Origin: Phoronis australis | Taxonomy: Eukaryota > Phoronida > Phoronidae | Length of the DNA stretch: 64,000 nucleotides | Assembly: GCA_002633005.1 (NCBI GenBank) | Contig: NMRA01000350.1 | Location: 195,642 to 259,641 of the forward strand | Reading direction: 5' to 3' | Part shown: positions 48,955 through 61,035 of the stretch, one piece after another | Layout: each line of letters opens with the position of its first letter | Position numbering within the stretch: position 1 is the stretch's first letter | Notes under the pieces: model-generated | Databases searched by the model: none | What the model saw: only the letters and a program-made list of their open reading frames with translations | What the model was told of the DNA's origin: nothing | Translations under genes and position numbers: made by a program

Positions 48955-49430
48955 CATTACGCCGTTATTTATGCCGTTAATTACGCCGTAAAATTACGAG
49001 CGTAATTTAATTCTTTACGGAGTAAAATTACGCTCGTAATTTAGTTTAAACTATTAACCAATGACGTTCCAAGATCGCGCGCGCTCATGGAAATACTTAT
49101 TTACTGGCGGGTTTCATGTCTACGATACCAGCGCTGAATCACGGCGGATCAAATCGCTGCTGCCATGTCAGCGATTGTGCAAGAACGAGCTGCTCAGCAA
49201 CAGTCGTGTACGTTGGGTCATCACTGGTTGGTTTAAATTTGGAACGTTCTTAAGGTATTTTTCGAGCGTAATTTACGGCGACATTTACCCCATTTAATTT
49301 ACGGGCGTAATTTTACCGCAACACTTTTGCAATTTGACTTACGCTCGTAATTACGAGCGTAATTGTACGGCGACACTCCTGCAATTTAATTTACGCTCGT
49401 AATTACGAGCATAATTTTACGGCGACACTT
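48955..49430. repeat. CTCGTAATT motif cluster 2 with self-complementary units
   Basis: Units such as TTACGCTCGTAATTACGAGCG, TTACGGCGACACT and TACGCCGTAAAATTACG recur in both orientations at 48958-49040 and 49258-49430. Many are themselves palindromic. A short unrelated stretch (about 49060-49250) separates the two parts. Confidence 0.65.
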
Positions 49431-49457
49431 CCCCCTCAACGGCCCACCATAAGATAC

Positions 49458-50273
49458 TAGAGAGGTATCGCAATGTGACGTGAACGTGAATTATGACGCA
49501 TTTATAATACCGCGTCATGCTGTATAAGGCATTGTTGGCTGTGACGTAATTCCGATGGTGTTTCAGTATTTTACGTGAATAGAGAGAGAGCTTTCGCAAA
49601 ACGACGTGAACGTGAATTATCACACATTTATATTACGCGTCAGAATATGCCACTGTTGGCTGTGACGTAATCCCGATAATGTTTGAGTATTTTACGCGAA
49701 TAGGGCGATTCGCCTCGCTTTAAATGCGAAACCTGTGACCCACTTTTAATTCTTATTTGGCAAGACATCGAAAAGATTTTTATTCTGTTCGGGTTCTCAA
49801 TCTCTATTATTTGCTCAGTATATTATGAGCAAGAATCGTTTGTCTATAAATGTTCTTAAAGTTTAGTTGCAAGAAAATACTTTTTTCAAAATCCATATTC
49901 TGCCTTGGTTCGATGGGTTTCTTCGAACTAGTATGGATTTCTATCAGATATAATGTTGTGTTATTAGTTTTTTTACATGCATCTATATATATTTTAAACT
50001 ACAAATAAATTTCGCAATCAAAGAGTTGACCATTTTTCACAAGAATTCGTAGAAGCGACTTTTCACATTCAACATGTATTTCTAACTAGAGGACATGCAC
50101 GACAATAACTATACACTCTGAGATCCGTTATTCAGTTCACGTTTACATTCACGTTCGCGTAAAATTTTTACTGTTGCGAAAACCCGTTATTGATACTGAA
50201 ACGTGAAACGCTATACACAGTTAAGTATGGGTCATAATTCACGTTCACGTCGCTTTGCAAAACAACTCTAATG
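49458..50273. mobile_element. Candidate non-autonomous DNA transposon with duplicated left end
   Basis: AGAGGT..CGCAATGTGACGTGAACGTGAATTATGA at 49461-49496 has its reverse complement at 50231-50268, consistent with terminal inverted repeats of about 38 bp. The left ~120 bp is repeated directly at 49591-49710 (CGACGTGAACGTGAATTAT, then GTTGGCTGTGACGTAAT). No transposase is encoded between the ends. Confidence 0.55.
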
Positions 50274-51527
50274 GCAACTTTGCCGAAAAATAATTTGTTT
50301 CGAAATTCAGTCTGTTGGTAAAAATACTAAAAACGTATAAGGAAGTGAAATCAATTCTGATGATTCATTGAGAGCTGAACGCAACCTTTTAGAAGACGAG
50401 TCGATTAAAGAATAGACGAAAAAGAAATTGGCATTAGGTGACGCCCTATTTCATGACGCTGAAAACCGAGGCATCTTATCGATCCACAAATTTAACAGCA
50501 GGACAACGGTAAAACATATCTACATTACTTAGACAACACTGCACATTCTAATAACATTAATTTTAAGTCAAGTTATATTTCGTCATTTTTTACTCACATC
50601 GATCCACAGCTGTATATTTGTACAGCTTTTTTACCAAGGCTAATATGAACTCAACGTAAATGCGTATTATGCTTTTGTACGAGCCCAATACAAGCGCGAA
50701 TCTATTTTGTTGTGCTAGGGTATGTAACTGTTTACGCAGACTAGTGCTTGGTTCTCACTTGATGACCCGTAGCTACAAACTCGAGTGATTGCTCGAGATA
50801 TTGAGTTTAGAATCGAACTTATACCGATAATACTGGGATGATAAAAGGGATACCTTGGATTGGACAGGTAATCTCAGTATGCATGTACTATTGAGATTTT
50901 CCGCAGATAAGCTCATGTATTCGGAAAATGAAAATTCGCAAGAGTTTAGTAACACCACATAAACACCCGGTCATTTATTCGGAAAAATTAGGCTCTTAAA
51001 CAAAAACTCATCGTTTTGTTGACTTTGATATTTGCTACCTAAAGCAATGATTTTAAATTTTATATTAATAAATGCATAGTTCGTAAACACCTTTTCGTTT
51101 CTATAAGTGATAAATGCTCCACAAAACTGAACTTGTGACAAAAAGTTGACGCTGGGTGGACTTTTAAGAGGAAATTGTCCGAATAAACGCCGCACTATTT
51201 GGACACTTGACACCAGAAGCTGTAACACCAAATACACACCCATGAGCGTTTCATAGGGTGGGCATATCTACGGAAAATCCGGTGCAATGAACTCGAGCGC
51301 AATAGTAGAATGAATAATGCTAAAAATAATTCGATTTTGAGTACACAGATAAGACCATGAGCTCATAAACCTTTCAGATTCCCACCTATTATTTTTCAGG
51401 TTTACTTTTTAGGATGTACGATATTTGTATTTCAAACTGATGACTAAAAGCTAGTTGAACTCATGAAATAATTTTGTAATTAAGCATTGAATTAAAGTCA
51501 TTGCTGTTGCGTTTATGGGAGACCCTC
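50274..51527. other. Intergenic region downstream of the MDH gene
   Basis: A small TIR-like element at about 50758-50843 resembles the one at 53995-54105. No AATAAA is seen on the minus strand within about 500 nt of the MDH stop; one lies near 50970. Nothing else is recognised. Confidence 0.45.
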
Positions 51528-52526
51528 TCATGCACATGCTTTCAAAGCCGTCTCCTTCTCCTGCATTAGTTCTTTGGTCGTAGCATCCATCTTTGCTCTT
51601 GAAAAGTCGTCAATCGGCAGCCCTTGCACAATAGTGTATTCCCCGCCCTTTATAGTTACTGGAAAGCTGTACATCAACCCTTCCGGTATGCCGTAAGAAC
51701 CGTCTGAAATCACTCCCATGGACACCCATTCTCCATCCGGCGTCCCGGAAAACCAATTCCGCATATGATCGCAAGTGGCCTTAGCAGCCGACATCGCGCT
51801 GGACTGCTTTCGCGCCTTGATAATCGCCGCTCCACGATCTTGCACTGTTTTTATGAACTCGGTATTCAACCAATGGTCGTTCTCTATGGCCTTTCTCACT
51901 GGAACTCTCTGACCTTTGACCTCCACTGTAGCATGGTTCACGTCTGGATACTGAGTCGAAGAGTGGTTCCCCCATATGATGACATTCTTCACAGCTCCTA
52001 CTCCAACACCCAATCTCGAAGCGATTTGGAACTTAGCCCGGCTGTGGTCTAGTCTTGTGAGACATGAAAAATTCTTCCTTGGAATCGAAGGGGCAAATTT
52101 GCTTGCCATCAACGAGTTGGTATTGGCGGGGTTGCCTACCACAACAACCTTGACCGTTTTCTTAGCAAACTGGTTGAGCGCCTCCCCTTGCTGTTTGAAA
52201 ATTTTCACATTGGCCGCCAAGAGATCTTTACGTTCCATCCCCTCTTTTCGTGGCATGGCGCCAACCATTATTGCCACGTCGATATCCTTGAAAGCATCGC
52301 CTACTTTATCTGTGGCTATGATCTTACCAAGATTAGGAAGATCGCAATCATTTAATTCCATTACTACGCCTTCAAGAATCCCTAGAGCTGGTGTTATATC
52401 AAGCAACACCAAAGTAATTTCCCTGTTTGCACCAAAAACATCTCCTTTTGCGATAGGAAACAATAAAGAGTATCCTATCTGACCTGCAGCTCCTGTTACC
52501 AAAACTTTGAGTGGTGACTCGTTCAT
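51528..52526 (-). CDS. MDH1: Cytosolic malate dehydrogenase (MDH1 type), intronless
   Basis: NAD-dependent malate/oxaloacetate interconversion in the cytosol, as part of the malate-aspartate shuttle. The start is the ATG at 52526-52524 ([10 protein letters not shown]), giving 332 residues, the normal MDH1 length. Visible motifs are the Rossmann GAAGQIG (12-18), the mobile substrate loop with both arginines ([14 protein letters not shown], about 88-101), VGNPANTN, the catalytic Asp/Arg pair in [10 protein letters not shown], and the catalytic His in [15 protein letters not shown]. The C-terminus ends LKACA. No frameshift, stop or active-site loss is seen. Animal MDH1 genes usually have several introns; this one has none, so it may be a functional retrocopy or a lineage-specific intron loss. 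CTTCCAG about 19 nt before the ATG could be a 5'UTR acceptor. No 3' poly(A) tract is visible. Confidence 0.95.
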   Translation of the reverse strand: MNESPLKVLVTGAAGQIGYSLLFPIAKGDVFGANREITLVLLDITPALGILEGVVMELNDCDLPNLGKIIATDKVGDAFKDIDVAIMVGAMPRKEGMERKDLLAANVKIFKQQGEALNQFAKKTVKVVVVGNPANTNSLMASKFAPSIPRKNFSCLTRLDHSRAKFQIASRLGVGVGAVKNVIIWGNHSSTQYPDVNHATVEVKGQRVPVRKAIENDHWLNTEFIKTVQDRGAAIIKARKQSSAMSAAKATCDHMRNWFSGTPDGEWVSMGVISDGSYGIPEGLMYSFPVTIKGGEYTIVQGLPIDDFSRAKMDATTKELMQEKETALKACA

Positions 52527-52532
52527 TGTCAC

Positions 52533-55500
52533 TTACGAATGGCTCTGGAAGTTTAAAGATGAAACGCGCACGTTTCGTTTGCGTGCGTATCGTGGATCAT
52601 TTCAGCACAGCATTTCTGCTACTTTCGTGTAAAATATTTGATCATTTAATTTTTAGACTTGAAGTATGTTAGAGATATTGAAAACGTTTGTAACCGGCAT
52701 ATCATGGCACACACACACGGATTCGCATCATGCAAAAATCAAATTTATCCAATGCGCAAATTTTCAATTTTTTTGCAACACAGCCCTGGCCAACTAGTTG
52801 CTTTACCTGTGCGTTTTTGTTGTTTTTATCGTTATTAGGAATATATTTGCGACAAGGGTATGCTCATTACGACCTTTTTTCTCATTATAATTATTTCTTC
52901 ATCTATTCCCATGGACCTATACAATTTTTACGATTTTTTGGGAGACGCTGTTTTGCTCGATTTACTAGCTTACAAAAACAAAATCGAGGGTGCAGGCTCA
53001 GGTAGGAAAAAACCGAGCAAGCGTTTGATTGACATTGAGCGTATCTTAACAACATTAAATAATCCACCAATATATGGAAAATACTACAGGAGTTTCAGGT
53101 TAATGCTATGGGAAAAACCTCTTGGAAATTTCAACAAAATCCGGAGGCTTGCCGGGGGATCTTGACGGAATTTTCAAAAGGTTTTGCCAGGTCATCAATA
53201 TGAGACGAGTTTGCTCGGCAGGGGGTTTCCAGGCAAAACAAAGAAAGAAAGGAACACGATTTGGAAGAGCAAAACTGATGCTTTTCAAACACCAGACCAT
53301 TGTTTTAGCATTTCTATCAAAATTTAACGGAGCATGCATGACAATTGAAACGTTCAACAGAACTAAACAGAAGACCTTCAATTGCAGCTTGAGGTAAATG
53401 AATAATGGAGAACAATTCTCTACAACCAAGCAAATTATTAATCAGTGGGTTTATTTGCAGACATTAGATTAATATGAACCGATATCACGCCTTACGGTTT
53501 CTCTCACCATTATAAAACTTTGATCATCTTTTGCGATGAAATTTGTAACAGAATATGGCGTAAACACAGCAGGGCTTCAGCGAGTAATGAGTTAAGCGTT
53601 AAAGTATTACTTTAAAAAAACGTGAGCAAGACGCTTATAATTCCTATCAGCACGCAAGGCTTAACCTACGCAGACTTAAAACGCATGTTACAGCGTAATC
53701 GTGAAATTTTAAAATTCCTTTCCACGATAACAATTGAATACAACCGTCACGTGTGGTTGATAAAAAACGGATTATCGTGGAAAAATTGACAGATCTTGTT
53801 AAAACCAATGGAACATAGTCACTAACACTCCGTTTTTCTCATCAACAACCTCGGCCTAAGGTCCACTCTTTGTACTTGAACCCAAATTCAAAAACATTTT
53901 AACATTTCCCGCTTTTAGTTTTGTTCGATTATAAGTGTCTATTATTCTGTTCTCTTTGGTTTTCTTAAATGACACTATAAACTTTCCTTGCACTTGATGA
54001 TCCCAGCTTCAAAGCAATAAGTTCGAGTCTGAACTCGAAATATCAAGTTTATAATCGAAATCTAAAATTCTTACTCGAATTTTAAGCTCTAATGTAGGGA
54101 TCATCTAACACAAACCAGACTAGACATTCACAAGCATAAACCATGACGCACACAACACAGAAAAATAGAACATAACATGTCAAAAATAATTTCTGATTCT
54201 ATGAGGAGTGCAAAGTTTATATTCCGGGTCATATTACGTGAATCGTCTGAGCTGGGACGGACATCGATATTCTATAAGGAAAGGGGAAAGCAGATACTTT
54301 GTGCGGTTGAGGAACCGGAAGTATACTTTGCTTTGCAGATCGTGGGCAGCGGCAGAATGTACATTGCTTAAAAATCGAGTTCTACAACAAAGTAGGGACC
54401 CGTTTCCTAAAACTGATTAAAAAGTTAAGACAGAAATGTGGTCTTGCGCTACCCCTTCCCAATTTGAAAATACAGGTTTAGCCAAGTAGTTATGAGGACA
54501 TCACGGTCTGGAAACAGTTTATAGAAATGATCAGTTAGTAACTAGCAGTTAGGCATATATTCTCAGAGAGTGCACCTTTGCTGAAGTGAGACTTAATATT
54601 TTTCAGAAATGTGCAGCATAAAACCAAATTCCTGCCTTTAGTCACTTTTTATGAAATGGGCAGGTGAAATGAACCCAAGAACGCAGCGCTAATAATTTGG
54701 TGATGCATGCGAGTTAACTTAAGTAGAAATTAAAGACAGTTTGTAGGAAAATTGTTGGTCACAGTTAGTGTACGCTCGATTGTAGGTTCACGTGGATATT
54801 TCTCGAATTTAATCACCGGTATTTGTGAATTCTTCGTAAACATTCAAATTACTTAAGTAAATGAGTGACTTCGACTCTAAAAAATATTGAATTTAATGCA
54901 ACTTCAGCAATATAAGAAGTTTGTGTTAATGTTCCGGTATTGGTGTGCTGGGAACTTCTGATTTTACAAAATCAAGCCGCAAGAAAAAAATTAAGGTTTA
55001 ATCAGTCAGCAAACGATATGATGGGTTGGTAGTTTCGCGAGGTAAGGAGAAAAAATGAGATTCTACATTTTAGAATATACGTTTAAATTTTGATACTTGA
55101 GTGACAGAAAGGATTTTTTTGTATAATTGAAATAGTTGCAAACGTAGCTGGTCATTAATAGAAAATGCGTAATAATATTGCCTGTTGATCTTAGCTCAGT
55201 GCATATAGAGGTACGCATTTTATGGCTGCAAAGTTGTTCAAATAAACCAAAATTACGTGCTTGAATTATTAGGAAAACAGAGTATAAGCTGCAAAAGTAT
55301 GCTACCATGTCCTTGTCATACTCAAAACGTTCAGCTTCTTTCTAGCTTTGGACTGGAACTGATTGCAGTTGGCAGATTCAGGAATTTACAAATTCAACGT
55401 ACATGTAGAAGAAAGACATTTTGTGTGACAAAACAAATCGTCCATGAAACGAGACTAGAATGTTATAATACAATGTAACGTTTTCACATATGTATGATTT

Positions 55501-55900
55501 CGTTGAAAACACGACTAAACTCCTTTCTTCAGGTGTGCAGCTATGTTAGTAAATTTGCAATTTCAGAGTTGGGCAATTATAAATTCTGAAATGTTACCTT
55601 GGGGGCATAGGATGGTTCTCACATGGTTTTGCTCATCAGAACACACGTCAATGGACTCGTAATCCTTTCTTCACTCTTCCAAAAACTGTATGCAAAGAAT
55701 AAAAAGTCATTTCGCATCATACGCCTCCAGATGAGCACCGAAAATTCATTCACAAAATCGGCACTATTCACCCCAAAGCTACCACCTCTGTCGATGCACC
55801 ACATAAACCAACTGCAACCTGCCTACATACTCCAAAATGTGGGCCAAAAGTACTGTCAAGCAACTTGTTTTTGCAAATCTGTCTTGAGGTATACTTGAAA
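52533..55900. other. Intergenic region
   Basis: Short overlapping open frames at 52730-53429 and 55257-55898 lack recognisable domains. A small TIR-like element lies at 53995-54105. No splice-linked exons are recognised. Confidence 0.45.
53995..54105. mobile_element. Tiny TIR element (TGATGATCCC ends)
   Basis: TTGATGATCCC at the left and GGGATCATC at the right are inverted ends of a ~110-bp segment containing TCGAGTCTGAACTCGAAATATCAAG-like sequence. A relative at 50758-50843 shares the left end and the CTCGA..ATAT..AGTTTA core. Confidence 0.5.
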
Positions 55901-55904
55901 TCAC

Positions 55905-56160
55905 GGCCTTTTTCTCAGTCGCTACCCACAATGCCCAAGTGCAACAGGAGGCCCCCATATTGGAAACGTGGGCAGCTACAGCAGAGCAAGCTGTCTTTTT
56001 TCATTTTCAACATGATCAAATTTACAAACAAACCACATTCACTGCATTCATTACGCAAAACCTACCTCAAAACTGACCCCAAGGCTGGCCTACCCATAGA
56101 TCTTAATATTTTGGCATTGGAAACTGGCCACGGCTGCAGCCTGACTGTTCAGTTCCACCT
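55905..56160 (+). repeat. Interspersed repeat family member (partner at 35.6-35.9 kb)
   Basis: CGCTACCCACAATGCCC, CAAACCACATTCACT and CTCAAAACTGACCCCAAGGC correspond to the minus-strand blocks at 35640-35890. The order is the same and divergence is high. Confidence 0.5.
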
Positions 56161-59100
56161 TGAGTCACTGATGGTTTCGATGTTCTTGTAGGTAGCAGAA
56201 TTGGAATCCCATTCTAGTAGGTAGTATTAGGAGACCAATTTCGTGGGAGTGAAAAGCCTGATTCTATTATTGTTTTTAATCAGCTAAGCTTCAAAGTTAT
56301 GGAGAACCCTACAAAAAGGTCTAATTTTGGCTAGCTTCGTAGCATCATATAATATCCTAGAACTGATCGAGCGAATTCAGATAAAATTTTCAGATACTTT
56401 GCTTAGTGCATTGTTCTTTAAAACTCTATTTGGAATTATTTTTAAAATGTTCCACTGTTGCATTACGGTTGTTAGAACACTCTTATGTTTTTTATGAAAA
56501 AGATCACGCAAAACCAAAACGAAATGATAGCTTAGACAACTTAAATTTTTTGTGAGAGCTCATCTTGAATATTTACATTAAATGAAATTACCATATTATT
56601 GTTATCGTTGTTTTGCTATCAATGTGCTTTTCTTAATTTTTTCTAAAATTTATCAAAATATATTGTGACGTGACCCAATGAGTGAGAGATTGGTAAAAAT
56701 CAAATATCCAAATACTCATGTTTTCTACATTCAGTAAATATGTGATTTTACCGAGTTAAAATCTATAGTTTTGTAGGTACTTGCTTATTTTCTCTATGTA
56801 GTGACTTGTATGCACCCAAGGCTTGGTTTCGTAACAGAAAAATTGTGCATTATATTTGTATATTGTGGAATATGTCAATAAAAGCTACATAAGGTTGGTA
56901 GAGTTCGTGAGTAGTAATTTCTTTTTTCATAACCGATAAGAACATATTTGCACTTGACAGTTTTAGGCTCCTATCAGCAGCCATCTTCCGAAATTATTGG
57001 ACGCTAAGTGGCGTGGTGATCAGAGTGTTCCAAATTTTGGACAACTTACAATAACCTCCATCGTCCCTGTTCATGCATGACCCCTTTTCCTGACCTAGAT
57101 TGATTCTCCTATCCGTCTAGATCTTAGATTACTGTCTCGCGAAACTTTCAAGGGTAAACATGTTCTTAATGGTTGTGAAAAAATAAACTACTACTTAACA
57201 TGTCACTTTCCTAAATTATGTTAAAGGAATAGGTCCACCTACTGAAAACGTTGAACTCCTGCAGGAGTTCAAGACGTGTAATTACGTTAACAGCCTATTT
57301 GTAAATCACCAAAGCTCTGTTTCATTGATTTAGTAAAGAGTCCTTCTCTACGAAGGAAAGATTGGGTTCTCCCATGGAAGTTGTCGCTAAGACAGGTTGG
57401 TTTTCAAAGCCAATTCCCTACCAGAAGGTTTTGTGTCCGATTGAGGTCTCCACATGATCCAATACAAGCTATTAAATGTGACTTCTATGAAGTCACTCTA
57501 CAAGTCTGGGTACACTCTCAAAAATGAGGTACATCGCAGTTGTTCTGCTGTAGCCCCTCGCCAAAAGTAGTCGAGAATCTCTCGTGCCGTTTCGATTGTC
57601 TGTACAGTGTGCAGAATCGACAAAAACCGAAGCAACAAATATTTTACGAAGCTCTGATCTATGATTCCTTTAGAAAGCACGAAAATTCAAATGTTACCTG
57701 TGGTTAATACGGTGGAATTGTCATCCATAGAATAAACTTTGAGCTGGTGAAATTTGAAAGAGATTAAAGTCAACTGGAAATAATTATGATCTCGTTTTTT
57801 CGGTCAACCAGCCTATTATTTTCACAAAATGATCTGCAAGTGTAAAGAAACACTATAAAAGTCATAACAAGTATGTGCTTACGCAAAGGGGTTGCATCCA
57901 TGGGCCTACACTGCAACAGATAAAATCGTATACGAATAGATCAATTTCTCCAAAATACGAACTATTTCCCAAGGGCTCCCCTGGATAATAGAATCAACTC
58001 CATCAGTTCCACTCGTAAACGCGTAATCACGAACGTTAATCACCTTATTCTATCAGTGTCTTTGGAGGTGCTCTGTCTTTGGCCTAAATGCTGTCGATCA
58101 ATTGGGGGAGATCATCTTGAATTTGCTCAATTAGCTTAAAATGTTGATGGAAATAAGAAGCTTGTGAGCTTCAAGTGAATAGTCGCATTGTAGTGCACAG
58201 CTTTAGAGATGTGAGGCGCGGAGTGACCATCATTCCAGGTAGGCGGTAACGGTATATGAACATGTAACAGGTGACTCATAGAGACCACGGCGTAGACTGA
58301 CAAGTGACGATTTGTATGTAGAGCAGTACCCGAGATGAGGATTTAGCGCAGTAACTGTTGTTCTTGGTTACGGTTTATTTTATGGCAGTTGGCACGTTAA
58401 CCAACGCGCAGTGAGACCTTTGACAAAACGATCAAAACGGCTTATCCACTCATTGATTAGTTTCGCGTGTAGTTTCATACCTGAACACATGCACTGTAGG
58501 CAAACGACAGTTATGCTATTCTCTGGAGAGGGATGGGCGGTCAACGGTATCATTAACTTGTTATGTGTTATTTTGATAACACGTAAGGAATATACTTTCG
58601 AAAATTGTTTTCTATACCAATTATCTGAGCTTGAAAGGAACTGGCAATTGTTGATAGCGTGTTACCAATTTGACTTGTGGTTGAGGTGTCATTTTATTCT
58701 CCTTGTATGGTCTCAAGGAGTAACGTACCATGAGTTTTTTGCAAGACCTAGTACCACTTCTAACCTGGGCAAGGAACAATTTGACACCCATTCTGTAGTG
58801 GTAAATGATCTACCTAAACCAAAATTTGTTTTGTTCGACGAGGTTTTAATATCGCCTTAACTGTTTGTTTCTTTTAAGAAAGGGACAGCTGGAATTGGAT
58901 GCATTCGGAGTATGCAGTATGTAGACTGGTATTAAAATCTATAAAATATTAAATGATAATTTGGTAACAGTTTTACTCAGACGTTTAAACCGCAGTACAT
59001 ATAAAGGATATAGATGAGTCACCGAACATTTTGTTTTTGTGTATTGTTTGGAAACTAGCAAGCGTCCACGTGGGAGTTGGTTTTAATGAATCAGTACCAA

Positions 59101-61035
59101 CGACTACATGTACATTGGGTTCAAGCATTGCCCCAAGTAATGTAGTTCTACGAGGGAAATAGAACATATCTAATCAGAAGTCAGCAAAAGCTGCCAGGAG
59201 TAATCCCAAAATTTTTGACGTCAAACATCACGTGAGAGATTATAACCTCGATTCACATTACTTGAAATATTTCAAATTTTACACCGTTATGCATAGGAAG
59301 CAACGAACCATTGTCCAGTAATCTCATGTACGACAAGCCAAGCAAAAACTGCACGCCTTCCAAGTTTCTGCAAATTGTTTTTAGAAAATTTGTATAGTTT
59401 CAGCAAAAAAACTTTTTCGAGGATTCTAGAATGCACGACCACAAATACCTAAATGTGGGTTCCCGGGAAAAGCACGAAAAATTCGGGTGTATTTTGACTC
59501 TACTCTTAGTGTTTCACCGATTAAGAAACTTTCAAAATCAATGCGACCTAACGTGAATTCTGGCACATTTCAGCAAAACAAGGTAAACTAAGTTTGGAGA
59601 GACAAACTTGTTAAAAACAAGTGTACGGTTTACACTGTCAATTTTAGTACTTTGAAATTCGTGGAAATAACAGATAATGCTAAGAATGTTTTGTCCTCCT
59701 CAACACTGAAATTATGGCTCCGTCCTGTCCGCTATGGTGCAGTCAAGACTGAAGAAATTTAACTCCGACTTCAGTGAATTGGTTTCTTTTGTCCAAGTGT
59801 GAACCAGAACTTCACTATCGTTTGCATTGCAGGCGATGGCTGCTTTCTATAAACCGAATTTCTTGCGAGAAACTGTGAGATCGTGCACGTCTTCACGGGT
59901 TACTAGTTGCTGGGTCTCTGCCCAGATGGCGAGGCAACCACGTGTTTAAGCACGAAAAGCAGACTCGAGCTTATAACATTTTGCTACAGGGGCATTGCCT
60001 CAGAAATATACGTAAGTTTAAAATTCATTGCTCGAGACCACACACATAAATCTTGTTGCACAAGGTAAAAGCATACATATATACGCATGTGCAATGAGGG
60101 TGTGCCAGAAAGAGTCAACAGTTTTGAATAGCACATGCTTGGCGATAGTCAATCGGAAGAAGACCATCTGTAGTTTACAAGGGGACCGTGTAGTGGGAGA
60201 GTCTGTGCGATAAATAGCCATTCATTACACCGGAAAAACGTGCTTGCCCAAGCTTCACTCTCAGTTTCGTGCGCGTCCGGAACGCGGCATAGAATAAAAG
60301 TAGGATCCTGTGACGTAATCGTTTTTCATTTACGCTGGCTGTTCCTATTTAGAGTTAGTTCAAACATTACCTTCAGTTTAACTAAGCAAAATGTTTCACC
60401 ATAAGATATGAGCAGTTCGCAAATAACAGTTCCATGTGTATTTTCATTTAACTTCGACGGCTATTTTATCGTTGCATCATCATAAATCGTCAATCAAATA
60501 AAACTAAGAATACCTTTAATTAAATTTTTTACGAGAGATATTTCTTTAAGGGCAGATTTGATGCGAAACGGTATTACAAAGGGCCGCTAACCAAAAATTT
60601 TGAACCTGATTTGGTTTTTCATATAGCCCTACACACCGTGATTTTTGGAACTAACTACGTCCATCATCGGTTGAACTGGCGTCGGTGTCATGGTTGAGCT
60701 TTTGCCCAAATTATTTCACCACCTGTCTACCTGCATCTGTGGTAAAGAATTGTTCGCGCGTTTGTCTGAGGCGCTTCCAGGCCTCGACGCTCCAAGTAAA
60801 AAAAAAGATTAGACGAGCTGCACACAGGTACTTGGATAACTTTTAAAATAGGGCTAAAATATCGATAACCGGTTTTCGTCTTGGTCCAAGTAGAATTCAG
60901 CTACGTGAATAATCAAAGTCTCACACCAATTCCGTGGTCCGTGTTAGCGTGTTCCGCGGTTCAACTCTCTAATGCAAGATCACACGAATTTGGAAATACA
61001 CGTACGCCAGCAGCTTTCCTTGTTCGAAGATAGTA
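56161..61035. other. Intergenic region
   Basis: No recognised gene. The frame at 58411-58860 begins with GTG and has no motif I know. A perfect 22-bp palindrome lies at 57251-57272. Otherwise nothing specific is seen. Confidence 0.45.
57251..57272. promoter_or_regulatory. Perfect 22-bp palindrome
   Basis: TTGAACTCCTG is followed immediately by its exact reverse complement CAGGAGTTCAA, with no spacer. It could be a homodimeric factor site or chance. No adjacent gene is recognised. Confidence 0.3.

Noticed and set aside
52524-52532. MDH start two codons upstream (334 residues)
   Set aside because: The codon at 52532-52530 is GTG. The real ATG is at 52526-52524, and 332 residues fits the MDH1 family.
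58411-58860. 149-codon plus-strand frame as a gene
   Set aside because: It starts with GTG, has no motif, and its hydrophobic and polar segments resemble no family I know.
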